From Bin87 sp965221295 (GTDB taxonomy: Bacteria > Chloroflexota > Dehalococcoidia > Lucifugimonadales > UBA3495), in assembly GCA_965221295.1 (NCBI GenBank), contig OZ244879.1:1488001-1552000 (forward strand): a stretch of 64,000 bases of DNA. The letters are read 5' to 3'. Made by a program: the position numbers and the translations under genes. Below are positions 25,252 through 34,091 of this stretch, in pieces (positions within the stretch are counted from its first letter, which is position 1; every line of letters starts with the position of its first letter). The notes beneath the pieces were generated by a model, which searched no databases, had not been told where the DNA came from, and worked only from the letters and a program-made list of their open reading frames with translations.

Positions 25252-26442
25252 ATGCAGTGGGCTTCTGCGCTCTCCCAACAGAATACCCTACGCGCCGCGC
25301 TGTCCGAATGCGTCGCTTCCGCGCGCGCATCGTTGGGTGACACCGCCGCCGATCTGGCGGTGGTTTTCGCCGCCTCCGAATACGCGTCCGACTACGCCAG
25401 CCTGCCCGAATTGGTGAGCGAAATGTTGGGCCCGCAGGCGGTGGCGCTCGGTTGCTCCGGCGGCGGCATCATTGGTGGCGGCAGCGAGGTGGAGCAGGAA
25501 CCCGCGGTGTCTCTCACCGTCGCCAGCCTGCCCGGTGTCAACATCCACCCCATCCGGCTGGAAGCCAACGATTTGCCGAGCCTCGACGCCGCTCCCGACG
25601 ACTGGCACGAGGCCATCGGTGTAGATCCGGGCGACGAGCCGCAATTCGTGCTGCTGGCGGATCCGATGTCCTTTCCGGCCCAGAACCTGCTGCTGGGCAT
25701 GGACTACGCCTACCCCGCCGCCGCCAAGATCGGTGGCCTCGCCAGCGCCGCCCAGGGCGCCAGACAGAACGGGCTGTTCCTGGGCAGCGATTACCACGAT
25801 TCCGGCGCGGTGGGCGTCGCGCTCTCCGGCAACATCGTGGTGGAGACCGTGGTGGCCCAGGGATGCCGCCCCATCGGCGAGCCCATGCGCATCACCCGCA
25901 GCGACCGCAACTACCTGGTCGAATTGGATGGCGAGCAGCCCATCAACGTGCTACGCAGCATCTTCCAGAGAGCCGGCCAGCGCGACCGCGACCTGATGCA
26001 GCACTCGCTGTTCCTCGGCGTGGTCATGGACGCCCTGATCGACCAGCCCCAGCAGGGCGATTTTCTCATCCGCAACGTGATGGGCATGGACCAGCGCAGC
26101 GGCGTGCTGGCCATCGGCGAGATGCTCAAGGAGGGTCAGCTGGTGCAATTCCACCTGCGCGACGCCGACACGTCCGCAGAGGACCTCTCCGCCGTCCTGG
26201 AACGCTACGCCGTGGACAACCGCGAAAATCCGGCCCACGGAGCGTTGCTGTTCTCCTGCCTGGGCCGAGGCAAGTACCTGTACGGGCGTCCCAACCACGA
26301 CACCGAGGTGTTTCACGACAAGATTGGCGCCAGCGTCCCCCTGGGCGGTTTCTTCTGCAACGGCGAAATCGGCCCGGTTAGCGGAACGACCTTCCTGCAC
26401 GGCTACACCAGCAGCTTCGGAATATTCCGTCCGCGCAGGTAG
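25252..26442 (+). CDS. FIST domain protein (FIST N and FIST C)
   Basis: A 396-residue protein consisting of FIST_N (residues ~20-215, with VALGCSGGGIIGGG) and FIST_C (~220-385, ending LGGFFCNGEIGPVSG and LHGYTSSFGIFRP). FIST is a predicted ligand-sensing domain, often tied to amino-acid or other small-molecule signals. In other proteins it is fused to kinases, cyclases or methyl-accepting modules; this copy stands alone with no output domain. The ATG at 25252 has AGGAG six bases upstream; the earlier TTG at 25204 is less likely. The next gene encodes a ligand-binding protein, so sensing or transport of a shared ligand is possible. Confidence 0.9.
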   Translation: MQWASALSQQNTLRAALSECVASARASLGDTAADLAVVFAASEYASDYASLPELVSEMLGPQAVALGCSGGGIIGGGSEVEQEPAVSLTVASLPGVNIHPIRLEANDLPSLDAAPDDWHEAIGVDPGDEPQFVLLADPMSFPAQNLLLGMDYAYPAAAKIGGLASAAQGARQNGLFLGSDYHDSGAVGVALSGNIVVETVVAQGCRPIGEPMRITRSDRNYLVELDGEQPINVLRSIFQRAGQRDRDLMQHSLFLGVVMDALIDQPQQGDFLIRNVMGMDQRSGVLAIGEMLKEGQLVQFHLRDADTSAEDLSAVLERYAVDNRENPAHGALLFSCLGRGKYLYGRPNHDTEVFHDKIGASVPLGGFFCNGEIGPVSGTTFLHGYTSSFGIFRPRR

Positions 26443-26512
26443 GGGCTGGCGAGAATGCGGATGAATCGCTGCGCGATCGGCATCGCGGCGTTGGCGGTTG
26501 GAGCGAAATTTC

Positions 26513-26526
26513 GCGGGTTGGCCCGC
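26513..26526. repeat. REP-like hairpin GCGGG-TTGG-CCCGC
   Basis: A 5-bp stem and TTGG loop 70 bases after the FIST stop. A longer version, with TGTTGG as loop, lies at 27777-27802 after the next gene. The shared GGGT...TTGGCCCGCC string suggests a small repeat family placed at gene ends. Confidence 0.35.
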
Positions 26527-26570
26527 CTCTAGCGGCGCCGTTGGCTAGGGCAGGAAAACGCGATAAGGCT

Positions 26571-27716
26571 ATGACCACCAATTCCCGCGTCAAGGCCGGC
26601 ATATCGGCCTCGCTAACCGGCCAATTCGCCACCCAGGGACGACAGGCCCTCGCCGGTCTCACCGCGTGGGTCGAGTATGTCAACGCGACTGGAGGCCTCC
26701 CCATCGACGGCCGGTCGCATCCGTTGACCCTGGCCCACTACGATGACGGCAGCCTCGCCGAAGGGGCGCAACAAAACACCGAACGGCTGGTTGCCCAGGA
26801 TGAGGTTGACCTGCTGTTTGGGCCTTACTCCGCTGGCCTGACCACCGCCGCCGCGGAAGTCGCCGAGTCCCACGGCAAGCTGATGTGGAACCACGGCGGG
26901 GCCGGCGACGCGCTCTACGCCCGTGGCTATCGGAACGTCGTCGGCGTTCTGACTCCAGCCGACCAATATCTCGTTGGCGCCCCGGCCTTGGCGCGCCAGG
27001 CCAACTCCGACGCCAGCAAGTTGGTGATGCTCCGCATCGACACCGGAGCATTCGCTCGCGTCGTGGCGCGCGGGGTAGAGTCCGCCGCCCACGAGTTGGG
27101 CTTCACCACCGAGCTGGACCTGCGTTACCGGCCTTCCCAGACTCGATTCACGGAGATCGCGCGTGCCGTCGCCGACTTGGAGCCGGACCTGGTGGTCGGG
27201 ATAGGTCGAATCCGCCACGACATCGCCACTGCCCGCGCCTTGGCGGAATTGACCAACCGCGAACGCATTGGCATGGCCGTGGTGATCGCCACCCCCGTCG
27301 CGGAGTTCGCCAACGAGCTGGGTTCCCTCGCCGAAGGATTCATCGGACCCACCCAGTGGGAACCCGCTGTCAGCGTCGCCTCGCCCGATGTTGGCCCAAA
27401 TGCTGCGGAAGCGTTACAGATATTGGCGCTGGCTGGCGCCGCGTCCGGCCTCCCGGTGGATTACCCAATGGCTCAGGCCTTCGCCGCCGGGTTTATCGCC
27501 GGGCATTGCGCGGGCCAGGCTGGCTCCGTGGACAGCGGGGCGTTGCGCAGCGCGGCGGCGTCCCTGGACTTCACCACCTTCTACGGCCGTTTCAGCATCG
27601 ACGAGGCTGGGAGGCAAGTCGGCCACTCGGTGGCATTGGTACAGCGTCAGGAGGGCCGAAAGGTGGTGGTGTGGCCGGCGGAACTGGCGCAAGCGCCGGC
27701 GCGCTGGCCTTTCTGA
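26571..27716 (+). CDS. Type 1 periplasmic-binding-fold protein (branched-chain amino acid/amide-binding-like) without signal peptide
   Basis: A 381-residue protein of the leucine/amide-binding family: KAGISASLTGQFATQGRQAL at the start, ETVAQDEVDLLFGPY-like (here VAQDEVDLLFGPYSAGL), and the hinge regions through FAAGFIAGHCAG. Family members are normally secreted or lipid-anchored parts of ABC uptake systems. Here the ATG at 26571 leads straight into the first beta strand, with no signal peptide, and no permease or ATPase genes are nearby. It may be a cytoplasmic sensor or an orphan binding domain. It follows the FIST gene on the same strand. Confidence 0.85.
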   Translation: MTTNSRVKAGISASLTGQFATQGRQALAGLTAWVEYVNATGGLPIDGRSHPLTLAHYDDGSLAEGAQQNTERLVAQDEVDLLFGPYSAGLTTAAAEVAESHGKLMWNHGGAGDALYARGYRNVVGVLTPADQYLVGAPALARQANSDASKLVMLRIDTGAFARVVARGVESAAHELGFTTELDLRYRPSQTRFTEIARAVADLEPDLVVGIGRIRHDIATARALAELTNRERIGMAVVIATPVAEFANELGSLAEGFIGPTQWEPAVSVASPDVGPNAAEALQILALAGAASGLPVDYPMAQAFAAGFIAGHCAGQAGSVDSGALRSAAASLDFTTFYGRFSIDEAGRQVGHSVALVQRQEGRKVVVWPAELAQAPARWPF

Positions 27717-27776
27717 TGGCGCAATGCGCGCCTTCGCCGAGCCGCCAGCGCTCTGGGTTAGCGCTTCGTTAAACCG

Positions 27777-27802
27777 CAGGGGCGGGTGTTGGCCCGCCCC
27801 TG
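27777..27802. terminator. Bidirectional terminator hairpin
   Basis: A perfect 10-bp stem CAGGGGCGGG (27777-27786) with CCCGCCCCTG (27793-27802) has a six-base loop. It sits between the convergent ends of the binding-protein gene and the FAH gene. The plus side has no T-run; the minus side continues CGGTTTAA. Confidence 0.6.
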
Positions 27803-27828
27803 ATCTTCATCCGGCGTAGCGGAGATCC

Positions 27829-28602
27829 CTACGACTCCAGTTTCACGGGGTTCCGTAGCACCCCGATGCCGCTGATGTCGATCTCGCAGATGGCCCCGTC
27901 CGCCATGTCAGAGGTCGTGCCCGGCGTGCCGGTGAAAATGCAGTCCCCCGGTTCCAGGGTCACGTAGCGGGTGATGAATTCGATCATCGTGGGCACGTCG
28001 AACAGCAGATGATCCGTGGTTTCGTTCTGCTCCTCGGCGCCGTTGACGCGGGTGCGCAGATGCTGGCCCGCAGGGTCCGCGTTGGTTTCAATCCAGGGGC
28101 CCATGGGCGAGAAGGTGTCGGCGGACTTGGCGCGCCACCAGTCAGAGTTGTTCTCGTTCCGGTCTCGGCGCTGCCAGTCGCGGGCGCTCACGTCGTTGCC
28201 GCAGGTGTAACCCAGCACGTGGTTCAGGGCGTCAGCCTTGGAAACGTTCTTGCAGCGGTCCTTGATTATCACCACCATCTCGCCCTCTGCGTCGAACCGC
28301 TCGATCTCCTTGGGGCGCACGATTGCATCATCAGGACCGATGACGCTGGTGGGAGTCTTGTGAAACACCATGGGATAAGGCGGCGCCGGCCGGTCGCCGA
28401 TGTGGCTGGTGTAGTTCAGACCCATCGCCAGTATCTTCCCCGGCATGACTGGGGCCAGCAACTTGACGTCGGAAAGCGCGTGGGTATGGTCGGTGAGCTT
28501 GATCGGGTCGTCGAAAATGGAGCCATCAATGGCGGTGACGTTGTCTCCGTCAACGACGCCATAGTGTTCGGCGCCATGGGCGATGTAGCGAGCGATTCTC
28601 AT
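27829..28602 (-). CDS. Fumarylacetoacetate hydrolase family protein
   Basis: A 257-residue metal-dependent hydrolase/decarboxylase of the FAH fold. Metal-ligand region FDAEGEMVVIIKDRC contains the paired acidic residues, followed by GYTCGNDVSARDWQ. LEPGDCIFTGTPGTTS near the C-terminus is the family's GTP-like loop. Members include 2-hydroxyhepta-2,4-diene-1,7-dioate isomerases, oxaloacetate tautomerases and acylpyruvate hydrolases, commonly acting at the end of aromatic ring-cleavage routes. The ATG at 28600-28602 has GGAGG 12 bases upstream. Next gene upstream is the dehydrogenase, 68 bases away. Confidence 0.92.
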   Translation of the reverse strand: MRIARYIAHGAEHYGVVDGDNVTAIDGSIFDDPIKLTDHTHALSDVKLLAPVMPGKILAMGLNYTSHIGDRPAPPYPMVFHKTPTSVIGPDDAIVRPKEIERFDAEGEMVVIIKDRCKNVSKADALNHVLGYTCGNDVSARDWQRRDRNENNSDWWRAKSADTFSPMGPWIETNADPAGQHLRTRVNGAEEQNETTDHLLFDVPTMIEFITRYVTLEPGDCIFTGTPGTTSDMADGAICEIDISGIGVLRNPVKLES

Positions 28603-28670
28603 AGGGGGAGAGCCTCCATGAATATTTTGACCGTTGCGGTAGCGTTATTGTACCACCGGTCGCGGTCGAG

Positions 28671-29705
28671 TCAGTGTTCGATTACCAGTTTGCCGTAAAA
28701 ATCTCGGTCGTGCATCACCTGATGCGCCTCCGCAACGCCGTCCAGCGGGAACGTTCTGCCGACGATGCCGCGCAGGGCTCCCTGGTTCACCATCTTCATG
28801 GCGTCCGCCATGGTCCGCCGGCTGCGCCCGCCACTGCCCATGAGATGCAGAGGGCGGCCGTGCAGAATTGACAGGTCCATGGGCGTCCTGCTGCCGGAAG
28901 TTACGCCGGTGATGACCAGGCGTCCCTCCTGTTTCAGGCACAGCATATTCTCGTGCCAAACGTCCGCGCCGACGCAGTCGAAAACCACGTCCACGCCCCG
29001 GCCGTCGGTCAACTCTCGAACCCGCTCGCTGAGACTGTCAACCTCCCTGTAGTTGATGACCTCGTCGGCGCCCCATTTCATTGCCTCTTCGAGTTTCCAG
29101 TCGCTGCCGGCGGTGGTGATAACCCGGCAGCCCATCATCTTTGCGATCTGAATGCCCATGCTGCCGACGCCGGATCCGGCCGCCTGCACCAACACGTCGT
29201 CCCACGGTTGCAGCTTGGCCTGGGTGATCAGGCAGTGCCAGGAGGTATGCAGCGCGATGGGCAGGGCCGCCGCCTCTGCGAACGACATGTCGTCGGGAAT
29301 TGTGTAGGCATTGATGGCCGGCGCGACGACGTACTCGGCGTGTCCTCCGTCCAGGTCAACGCCTATTCTCTGCTGGCGCGCGCACCACTGGTCATGTCCG
29401 GCGGCGCAATGTTCGCACAGGTTGAGGCCGCCGCATTTCACCCGGTTGTCGACCAAAACCCGGTCGCCTACCTTCAAGTCGGTTCCGGCGTCAGGGCTGA
29501 TTTGCGCAACCTCGCCGGCCAGATCGCACCCCAGGATGTGGGGAAAACGACGGCAATTGCCCTCGCGTAGGTTCAGGTCCAGGTGATTCAACGCGCTGCC
29601 GCCCACCCGAATCAGGATCTCGCCCGGAGCGATTTCGGGATCGGGTCGGTCTCCATAAGTGAGAACGTCGGCGCCGCCCGTCTCGTTGATGTACACCGCT
29701 TTCAT
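28671..29705 (-). CDS. Medium-chain (zinc-type) alcohol dehydrogenase / quinone oxidoreductase family protein
   Basis: NAD(P)H-dependent MDR enzyme of 344 residues. It starts MKAVYINETGGADVLTYGD with GroES-like domain and Cys/His residues in CEHCAAGHDQWCARQQRIGVD, compatible with a structural zinc site. The nucleotide-binding motif is AAGSGVGSMGIQIAKMMG, and DVVFDCVGADVW follows. The ATG at 29703-29705 has GGAGG nine bases upstream. Oxidation of an alcohol or reduction of an enone is likely; the substrate is unknown. It probably forms a unit with the FAH hydrolase gene. Confidence 0.92.
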   Translation of the reverse strand: MKAVYINETGGADVLTYGDRPDPEIAPGEILIRVGGSALNHLDLNLREGNCRRFPHILGCDLAGEVAQISPDAGTDLKVGDRVLVDNRVKCGGLNLCEHCAAGHDQWCARQQRIGVDLDGGHAEYVVAPAINAYTIPDDMSFAEAAALPIALHTSWHCLITQAKLQPWDDVLVQAAGSGVGSMGIQIAKMMGCRVITTAGSDWKLEEAMKWGADEVINYREVDSLSERVRELTDGRGVDVVFDCVGADVWHENMLCLKQEGRLVITGVTSGSRTPMDLSILHGRPLHLMGSGGRSRRTMADAMKMVNQGALRGIVGRTFPLDGVAEAHQVMHDRDFYGKLVIEH

Positions 29706-29868
29706 CTGTATTCCCTCCGATTAGGATGTTGCAATGAGCTGTTATGATTGACTGAACAGGCTTGTGAGGAAGTGGAAGCTGAGGGTCAAGATGTTCAAGG
29801 CCCAGAAAACGCATGAACAACTGCGAGAGCTACAGCCACTCATAACCGCAGCCCAACATTTTTGCCTG

Positions 29869-29927
29869 AGCTGTGGTGGCGCCACAGCTATTGGCCCGTC
29901 GCTAAACGTCAAACGGATAGCGACGGG
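29869..29927. terminator. Two strong inverted repeats downstream of the secreted-protein gene
   Basis: Stem 1 is AGCTGTGG with CCACAGCT (29869-29876, 29882-29889). Stem 2 is a perfect 10-bp CCCGTCGCTA with TAGCGACGGG (29895-29904, 29918-29927). They lie in the 248-base gap just after the minus-strand gene ending at 29954, so they probably end its transcript, although no T-run follows. The remaining gap holds no convincing gene. Confidence 0.4.
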
Positions 29928-29953
29928 GCGCCATAGCCTGCTTTTGGTTGCGA

Positions 29954-31660
29954 CTACGAAGGGTCCGCCGGGGTATTTTCGCTGGCGCAATCGGATTGGG
30001 ACCCGCTAATGGTGGCCGTGTATCGGGGGCCGATTTGCTGCGGCGACCCGTCGTGGTTGATCCAACCGACGACATCCAGCACGTATTCATTTCCTTCCCG
30101 CAAACACACCGTGTCCGTCGATTGAGTAGTGTCGGTGTTATTCGTGTGAGAAAAGACTTGTTGCTGGTCAGTCTTGTCCGTCAACGACATCATCTGACCA
30201 TCAGGGAAGCCGAAATACTCCCACGAAACGTTGAACTCGCCCTGACTGTAATTCCACTGAACGTTCTTCACGCCCGACGGAGCCGGGTCCACTTCCAATT
30301 CGGCGCCGCCATCCACGCTGGTATTGTGGATGAGGAAATTCCAGCAGTAGCGTTCCGCGCTGCTGGCGTTCGGGTCGATTCCCATGGCTCTCAGGTCATC
30401 GGGGTACAACCGCGCATGAAGTTCATATTGATTGTGGCCTTTGCCCTGGGCGACAACGGTTTGGCGCGTCACCGGGATAGAATCGCAGCCGAACTCGTTG
30501 GGCGCTTTCGGGTATGCCCACATGTCAACCTTCAAAGTATCAAAGGGTAAAGGCATGGTGGCAAAACGTTCTACGACCGTGATGTCGGCGGAAAGCCAGA
30601 GCGAATTGCGTTGCCACGAAGAGCTGGGGTTTTCAATCTCAAGCAGTATCGGTTCGGCTGGGGTTGCGTCCCAGGGCCCGAACGTTACCTTCACCTCGTC
30701 GGCGTTGTGTCCAAAACCGGATTGCAACGCATAGATCAATTCGGAGGTATCGTCGGCCGACATGCGGAACACAATGCTGGCGGGGCAATCGGATCCTTCG
30801 CTCGGATTGTAGTGGTTGGTGACCGTGAGGGGGCGTTGTCCGTCGCCATCGCGGTCGGGATCTATGGAAAAGGTTTGGCGGTCAAACTCTTCCCGTTCGC
30901 AACCCGACACATTGATGGGCGCCCAACGGTCGGCGAAACGCCAGGAAATGTAGCCCATAATATTCCAGGGTCCACCATCAGGATCCGTGTGAAGGCCCTC
31001 CATGATCAATTGTCGCCCGTGGCCGTCCACGATGGTAAACCGGGAGTAGCCGGGACGTAGCTGCCAAGGAAGCTCGCCGTTGGTCGGATCCAACAACTCG
31101 CGGGTACCGGAGCGCCAGGTCTCTATGCCAGGCAATACCTCGCCAGGACCGGGCAGGAAATGATAGGGCTGGTAATCGCGCCAAATGGCGTTCATCCACC
31201 CCTGCAGCGCCTCCCGCTCGGTAGAGGTCAAGTTGTAGAAGGCCTTGACACCCCGATCGTAGTAGTGGGCAGCGTGAGGCACGCCGGAGAGGTCAATGGT
31301 CATGCGTTGCCAATCCCGCTGGTGGTATTGCGCTTGGGTCCGCTTGAACCTGCTACCCAGCAGGTAATGCACCAACTCTCCGGCGTCGGTGCGAGTATTC
31401 GCCTCGGTATCCCAGTACGGAATATCCGCGGTAACCCATTGGCCAGCCCTTTCCAGCCGGAACGAACCGTGATTCTGGCCGTCGATGGTCGGCCCCTCCT
31501 CGAACTCGATGCGCGTAACTTGCGGCTCATAGCTGCCGCTGTCGGCGTTGCCCCACAATTGCATAGCGGGGACAGCCACAACAGCGATTACCGCCACCAA
31601 TATAGCGGCCAGCAGATAAGTCCACACTCGAGTTCGATGTATCGCAGTCTCAGATGACAT
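29954..31660 (-). CDS. Secreted or membrane-anchored protein of unknown function with an FN3-like C-terminal part
   Basis: I do not recognise the main domain. The 568-residue protein starts with a hydrophobic segment at residues ~12-35 (VWTYLLAAILVAVIAVVAVPAM), a signal peptide or membrane anchor, and the rest is hydrophilic. Aromatic-rich stretches and several Asp/Asn-rich loops (such as DPDRDGDGQRPLTV) follow. The last ~100 residues (SGVKNVQWNYSQGEFNVSWEYFG and on) look like a fibronectin type III-type beta sandwich. Start at the ATG 31658-31660 is supported by GGAGG five bases upstream and by a strong promoter. No neighbour explains its role. Confidence 0.75.
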   Translation of the reverse strand: MSSETAIHRTRVWTYLLAAILVAVIAVVAVPAMQLWGNADSGSYEPQVTRIEFEEGPTIDGQNHGSFRLERAGQWVTADIPYWDTEANTRTDAGELVHYLLGSRFKRTQAQYHQRDWQRMTIDLSGVPHAAHYYDRGVKAFYNLTSTEREALQGWMNAIWRDYQPYHFLPGPGEVLPGIETWRSGTRELLDPTNGELPWQLRPGYSRFTIVDGHGRQLIMEGLHTDPDGGPWNIMGYISWRFADRWAPINVSGCEREEFDRQTFSIDPDRDGDGQRPLTVTNHYNPSEGSDCPASIVFRMSADDTSELIYALQSGFGHNADEVKVTFGPWDATPAEPILLEIENPSSSWQRNSLWLSADITVVERFATMPLPFDTLKVDMWAYPKAPNEFGCDSIPVTRQTVVAQGKGHNQYELHARLYPDDLRAMGIDPNASSAERYCWNFLIHNTSVDGGAELEVDPAPSGVKNVQWNYSQGEFNVSWEYFGFPDGQMMSLTDKTDQQQVFSHTNNTDTTQSTDTVCLREGNEYVLDVVGWINHDGSPQQIGPRYTATISGSQSDCASENTPADPS

Positions 31661-31703
31661 GATTGCCTCCTTGAGCAAATGTGGGACAGTCAGGACGTTG
31701 CGA

Positions 31704-31732
31704 ACTATAGACTTTGGAGTAAGCGTAGTCAA
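31704..31732 (-). promoter_or_regulatory. Promoter of the secreted-protein gene
   Basis: TTGACT (31727-31732) and TATAGT (31704-31709) on the minus strand with a 17-base spacer; each is five of six to consensus. This is among the best promoters in the window. Confidence 0.65.
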
Positions 31733-31840
31733 GTGGCGCAATTGGCATCACAGTTGTTCATGATGTCGCGGTTGTTGCATCTAAGAGGCGAATGTTTGGG
31801 ACATCGTTGGGAACGAAGCCACTGGTTGACGTGAGACCGC

Positions 31841-31931
31841 GACCCTGAATCCTGTTTTGCTGACGGATCCGCGTTGGCAAGGCTCTTCGCCTACGTCCCG
31901 TCGCGTTGGCGATAATCATTGATTCAGGGTC
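31841..31931. repeat. 91-bp element bounded by 11-bp perfect inverted repeats
   Basis: GACCCTGAATC (31841-31851) and GATTCAGGGTC (31921-31931) are exact reverse complements separated by 69 bases. It lies in the 461-base non-coding gap 31661-32121 between the secreted-protein gene and the NHL gene. It could be a MITE-like relic or a long hairpin. Apart from the promoter I see nothing else in this gap. Confidence 0.35.
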
Positions 31932-32121
31932 TTGAATCGATATGGCTCCCACAGACGAAAACGGACCGGCGCCGTGGTGATTGGCGGACGGCCTGCGATC
32001 TCGCGCCGACTCCCTGATGCGCCTTGGTGAAGTCCGTCTACTGCGGACGATAGACGCGCCGCCGCTCCCGTCCCCTAGGTGGAGACGCAGAACGACGGCG
32101 CGCGACAGAGCCAGAGCTGAG

Positions 32122-33069
32122 CTATGCGCGGGCGTACTTGGAGAAGCTGCGCAGCTCACGCGGCGGGTCCATGTGACTGCCGCGAATGGTGTAGGACACC
32201 TCGGCCACGTACACCGCGCCCGTGCTGTCCACGGCGATGCCGTGGGGCGCGATGAACTGGCCCGGGCCCTCGCCCTCATCAGGCGAACCGAACACGCACA
32301 CGCGGTTGCCGTCGCGGTCGTAGATGGTCACCCGGTGGCCCAGGCCCGGCGCGTCGTCCACGCCGCCCATGCCGTTGAGCTCGCCGACGTAGATGTGTCC
32401 CTGCCAATACACCATGGAGTCGGGGCGGTGGATGTTGCTCCACATGGTCAGGAAGTTGCCATCGGTGTCAAAGAGCTGAATGCGATGACATTCGCGGTCA
32501 ACTACATAGACCCGCTCATCCTCGTCGAACGCAATGTTGTGGGGACGGATGAACTGGCCGGCGTCGATTCCCGGTTCACCCCATGAGAATTTGTACTCGC
32601 CCTCGGGGCTGTACACGTGGATGCGGGAATTGCCGTATCCGTCGGAGACGTAGATGTCGCCGTTGCTGGGGCGAATGGCGGCTGAAGTAGGTCGGTTGAA
32701 GGGCTGGCCGCTCCACCGGGGCGCCGGATGGTTCTTCTCGCCGATTTCCATCAGCTTTTCGCCGGTGACGCTGAACTTCTGGATGGTGTGGATGCCGTCG
32801 TCGGCCGCTAGTAGGGTATCGTCGGCGGCGCTGTAATACAGTCCGTGGGTGCGGTTCTCGCTGAAATGGCCCTGACCGAACGACCTCTCGAAGTTGCCGT
32901 CCTTGTCGAAGACCATGATGGGATGCTCGCCACGGGTCAGGATGAAAACCCGATCGTCGCCGTCAACGGCAACGCCTGGGCATTCCAGCAACCGCATGCC
33001 TGCGGGCAGCTTGAGCCAGTCCTCCACGAAGGTGTATTGAAAATCCCCCTGACCGTAAACTTCGGGCAT
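32122..33069 (-). CDS. NHL repeat/beta-propeller protein
   Basis: A 315-residue protein built from six or so NHL-type blades with repeated patterns such as IAFDEDERVYVVDRECHRIQ, PHGIAVDSTGAVYVAE and SGDGNFLT-type strands (here DTDGNFLTMWS). Similar proteins are annotated as peptidyl-alpha-hydroxyglycine alpha-amidating lyase-like or 6-bladed propellers. No signal peptide is seen, so it is probably cytoplasmic. The start was set at the ATG at 33067-33069 with GGGAGAG upstream. It follows the SDR gene by 67 bases, so the two may share an operon. Function unknown. Confidence 0.88.
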   Translation of the reverse strand: MPEVYGQGDFQYTFVEDWLKLPAGMRLLECPGVAVDGDDRVFILTRGEHPIMVFDKDGNFERSFGQGHFSENRTHGLYYSAADDTLLAADDGIHTIQKFSVTGEKLMEIGEKNHPAPRWSGQPFNRPTSAAIRPSNGDIYVSDGYGNSRIHVYSPEGEYKFSWGEPGIDAGQFIRPHNIAFDEDERVYVVDRECHRIQLFDTDGNFLTMWSNIHRPDSMVYWQGHIYVGELNGMGGVDDAPGLGHRVTIYDRDGNRVCVFGSPDEGEGPGQFIAPHGIAVDSTGAVYVAEVSYTIRGSHMDPPRELRSFSKYARA

Positions 33070-33136
33070 GATTTCTCTCCCTTTTCGAGATGTGTGATGA
33101 GTTTGATGGGCGGTGGCTATCTTACTTGGCGCCGCT

Positions 33137-33913
33137 TCACTGGGCAATACACCCGCCATCGATGACCAACTCGGCGCCGGTAACGAATGAGGCTTCGTCG
33201 GACGCCAGGTAGAGTACGCCATACGCCACTTCGATGGGGTGGGCGCGTCGCCCCAGAGGCACCAGAGCCAGCCGCTGGGCGGCTACCTCCGGGTCGGCGT
33301 AGGTGGATGCGCTCATGGGCGTCATGATGGGTCCTGGATGCACCGAATTGCAGCGGATGCCTTCGGCAGCGTACTGAATTGCCGTGGCCTTGGTGAACAA
33401 TCGCACCGCGCCCTTGGAGGCGTTGTAAGGATGGGACCGCGACCAAGCTCCGGACATGCCGGCAATGGACGATATGTTGACAATCGAACCGCCGCCAGCC
33501 CTTCGCAGGGCGGGAATAGCCGCCTTGACGCCGAGGAATACGCCCTTCGAGTTGATGTCCATGACGCGGTCCCAGTCCGCCTCGGTGGTATCTTCCGATG
33601 AGATGTTGTGGGCGCCGCCACCCGCCGAAATGCTGATGCCAGCGTTGTTGACCAGCGTATCCAAATGGCCATACCGTTCCTCCGCCAGGGCGACGATGGC
33701 ATCCCAGTCGGATTCGCTGGCGACGTCCAGGCGAGTATATGCCACGTCCAGACCGTCGGCGCGGCAGTCTGCTTCAACTTGTTGGCCCAATTCGTCCAAT
33801 ATGTCGCCGAAGACGACCCTAGCGCCTTCCTTGGCGAACAGATTCACCTCCTCAGCGCCCATGCCGCGAGCGCCACCGCTGATAATCGCTACCTTGCCGT
33901 CGAGTCGGCCCAT
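33137..33913 (-). CDS. Short-chain dehydrogenase/reductase
   Basis: Classical SDR of 258 residues. It has the NAD(P) loop GGARGMG (13-19), NNAGIS, the catalytic Ser after VNISSIAGMSG, and Y-x-x-x-K as YNASKG. The C-terminal region ending in GAELVIDGGC is typical. Substrate specificity is unclear; an alcohol or beta-hydroxy compound is expected. The ATG has AGGAGGCG upstream. It is transcribed upstream of the NHL-repeat gene. Confidence 0.94.
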   Translation of the reverse strand: MGRLDGKVAIISGGARGMGAEEVNLFAKEGARVVFGDILDELGQQVEADCRADGLDVAYTRLDVASESDWDAIVALAEERYGHLDTLVNNAGISISAGGGAHNISSEDTTEADWDRVMDINSKGVFLGVKAAIPALRRAGGGSIVNISSIAGMSGAWSRSHPYNASKGAVRLFTKATAIQYAAEGIRCNSVHPGPIMTPMSASTYADPEVAAQRLALVPLGRRAHPIEVAYGVLYLASDEASFVTGAELVIDGGCIAQ

Positions 33914-34091
33914 AATCGCCTCCTGATTTGTACCGGCGGGTCACCAAGCTGGGCGGTTTTCGCATATGCGGGCCGGCGACTGAACATGCAGGACGGCCAA
34001 CGCGTCCTCAATGATTCTGCATGATCCATACTCATCGACCGCGCTCTCATAATGCTGTGGTGTCGGTGCGATCCGTCATGCCGCGGGAGCG

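Noticed and set aside
25452..26381. 309-codon open frame overlapping the FIST gene in another frame
   Set aside because: Extremely rich in Arg, Pro and Gly, a frame-shift shadow
29764..30009. 81-codon open frame on the plus strand
   Set aside because: No family resemblance, and it runs through two strong hairpins between genes
31758..32279. 173-codon open frame on the minus strand
   Set aside because: Arg/Ser-rich shadow of the NHL gene's 3' end and of the non-coding gap
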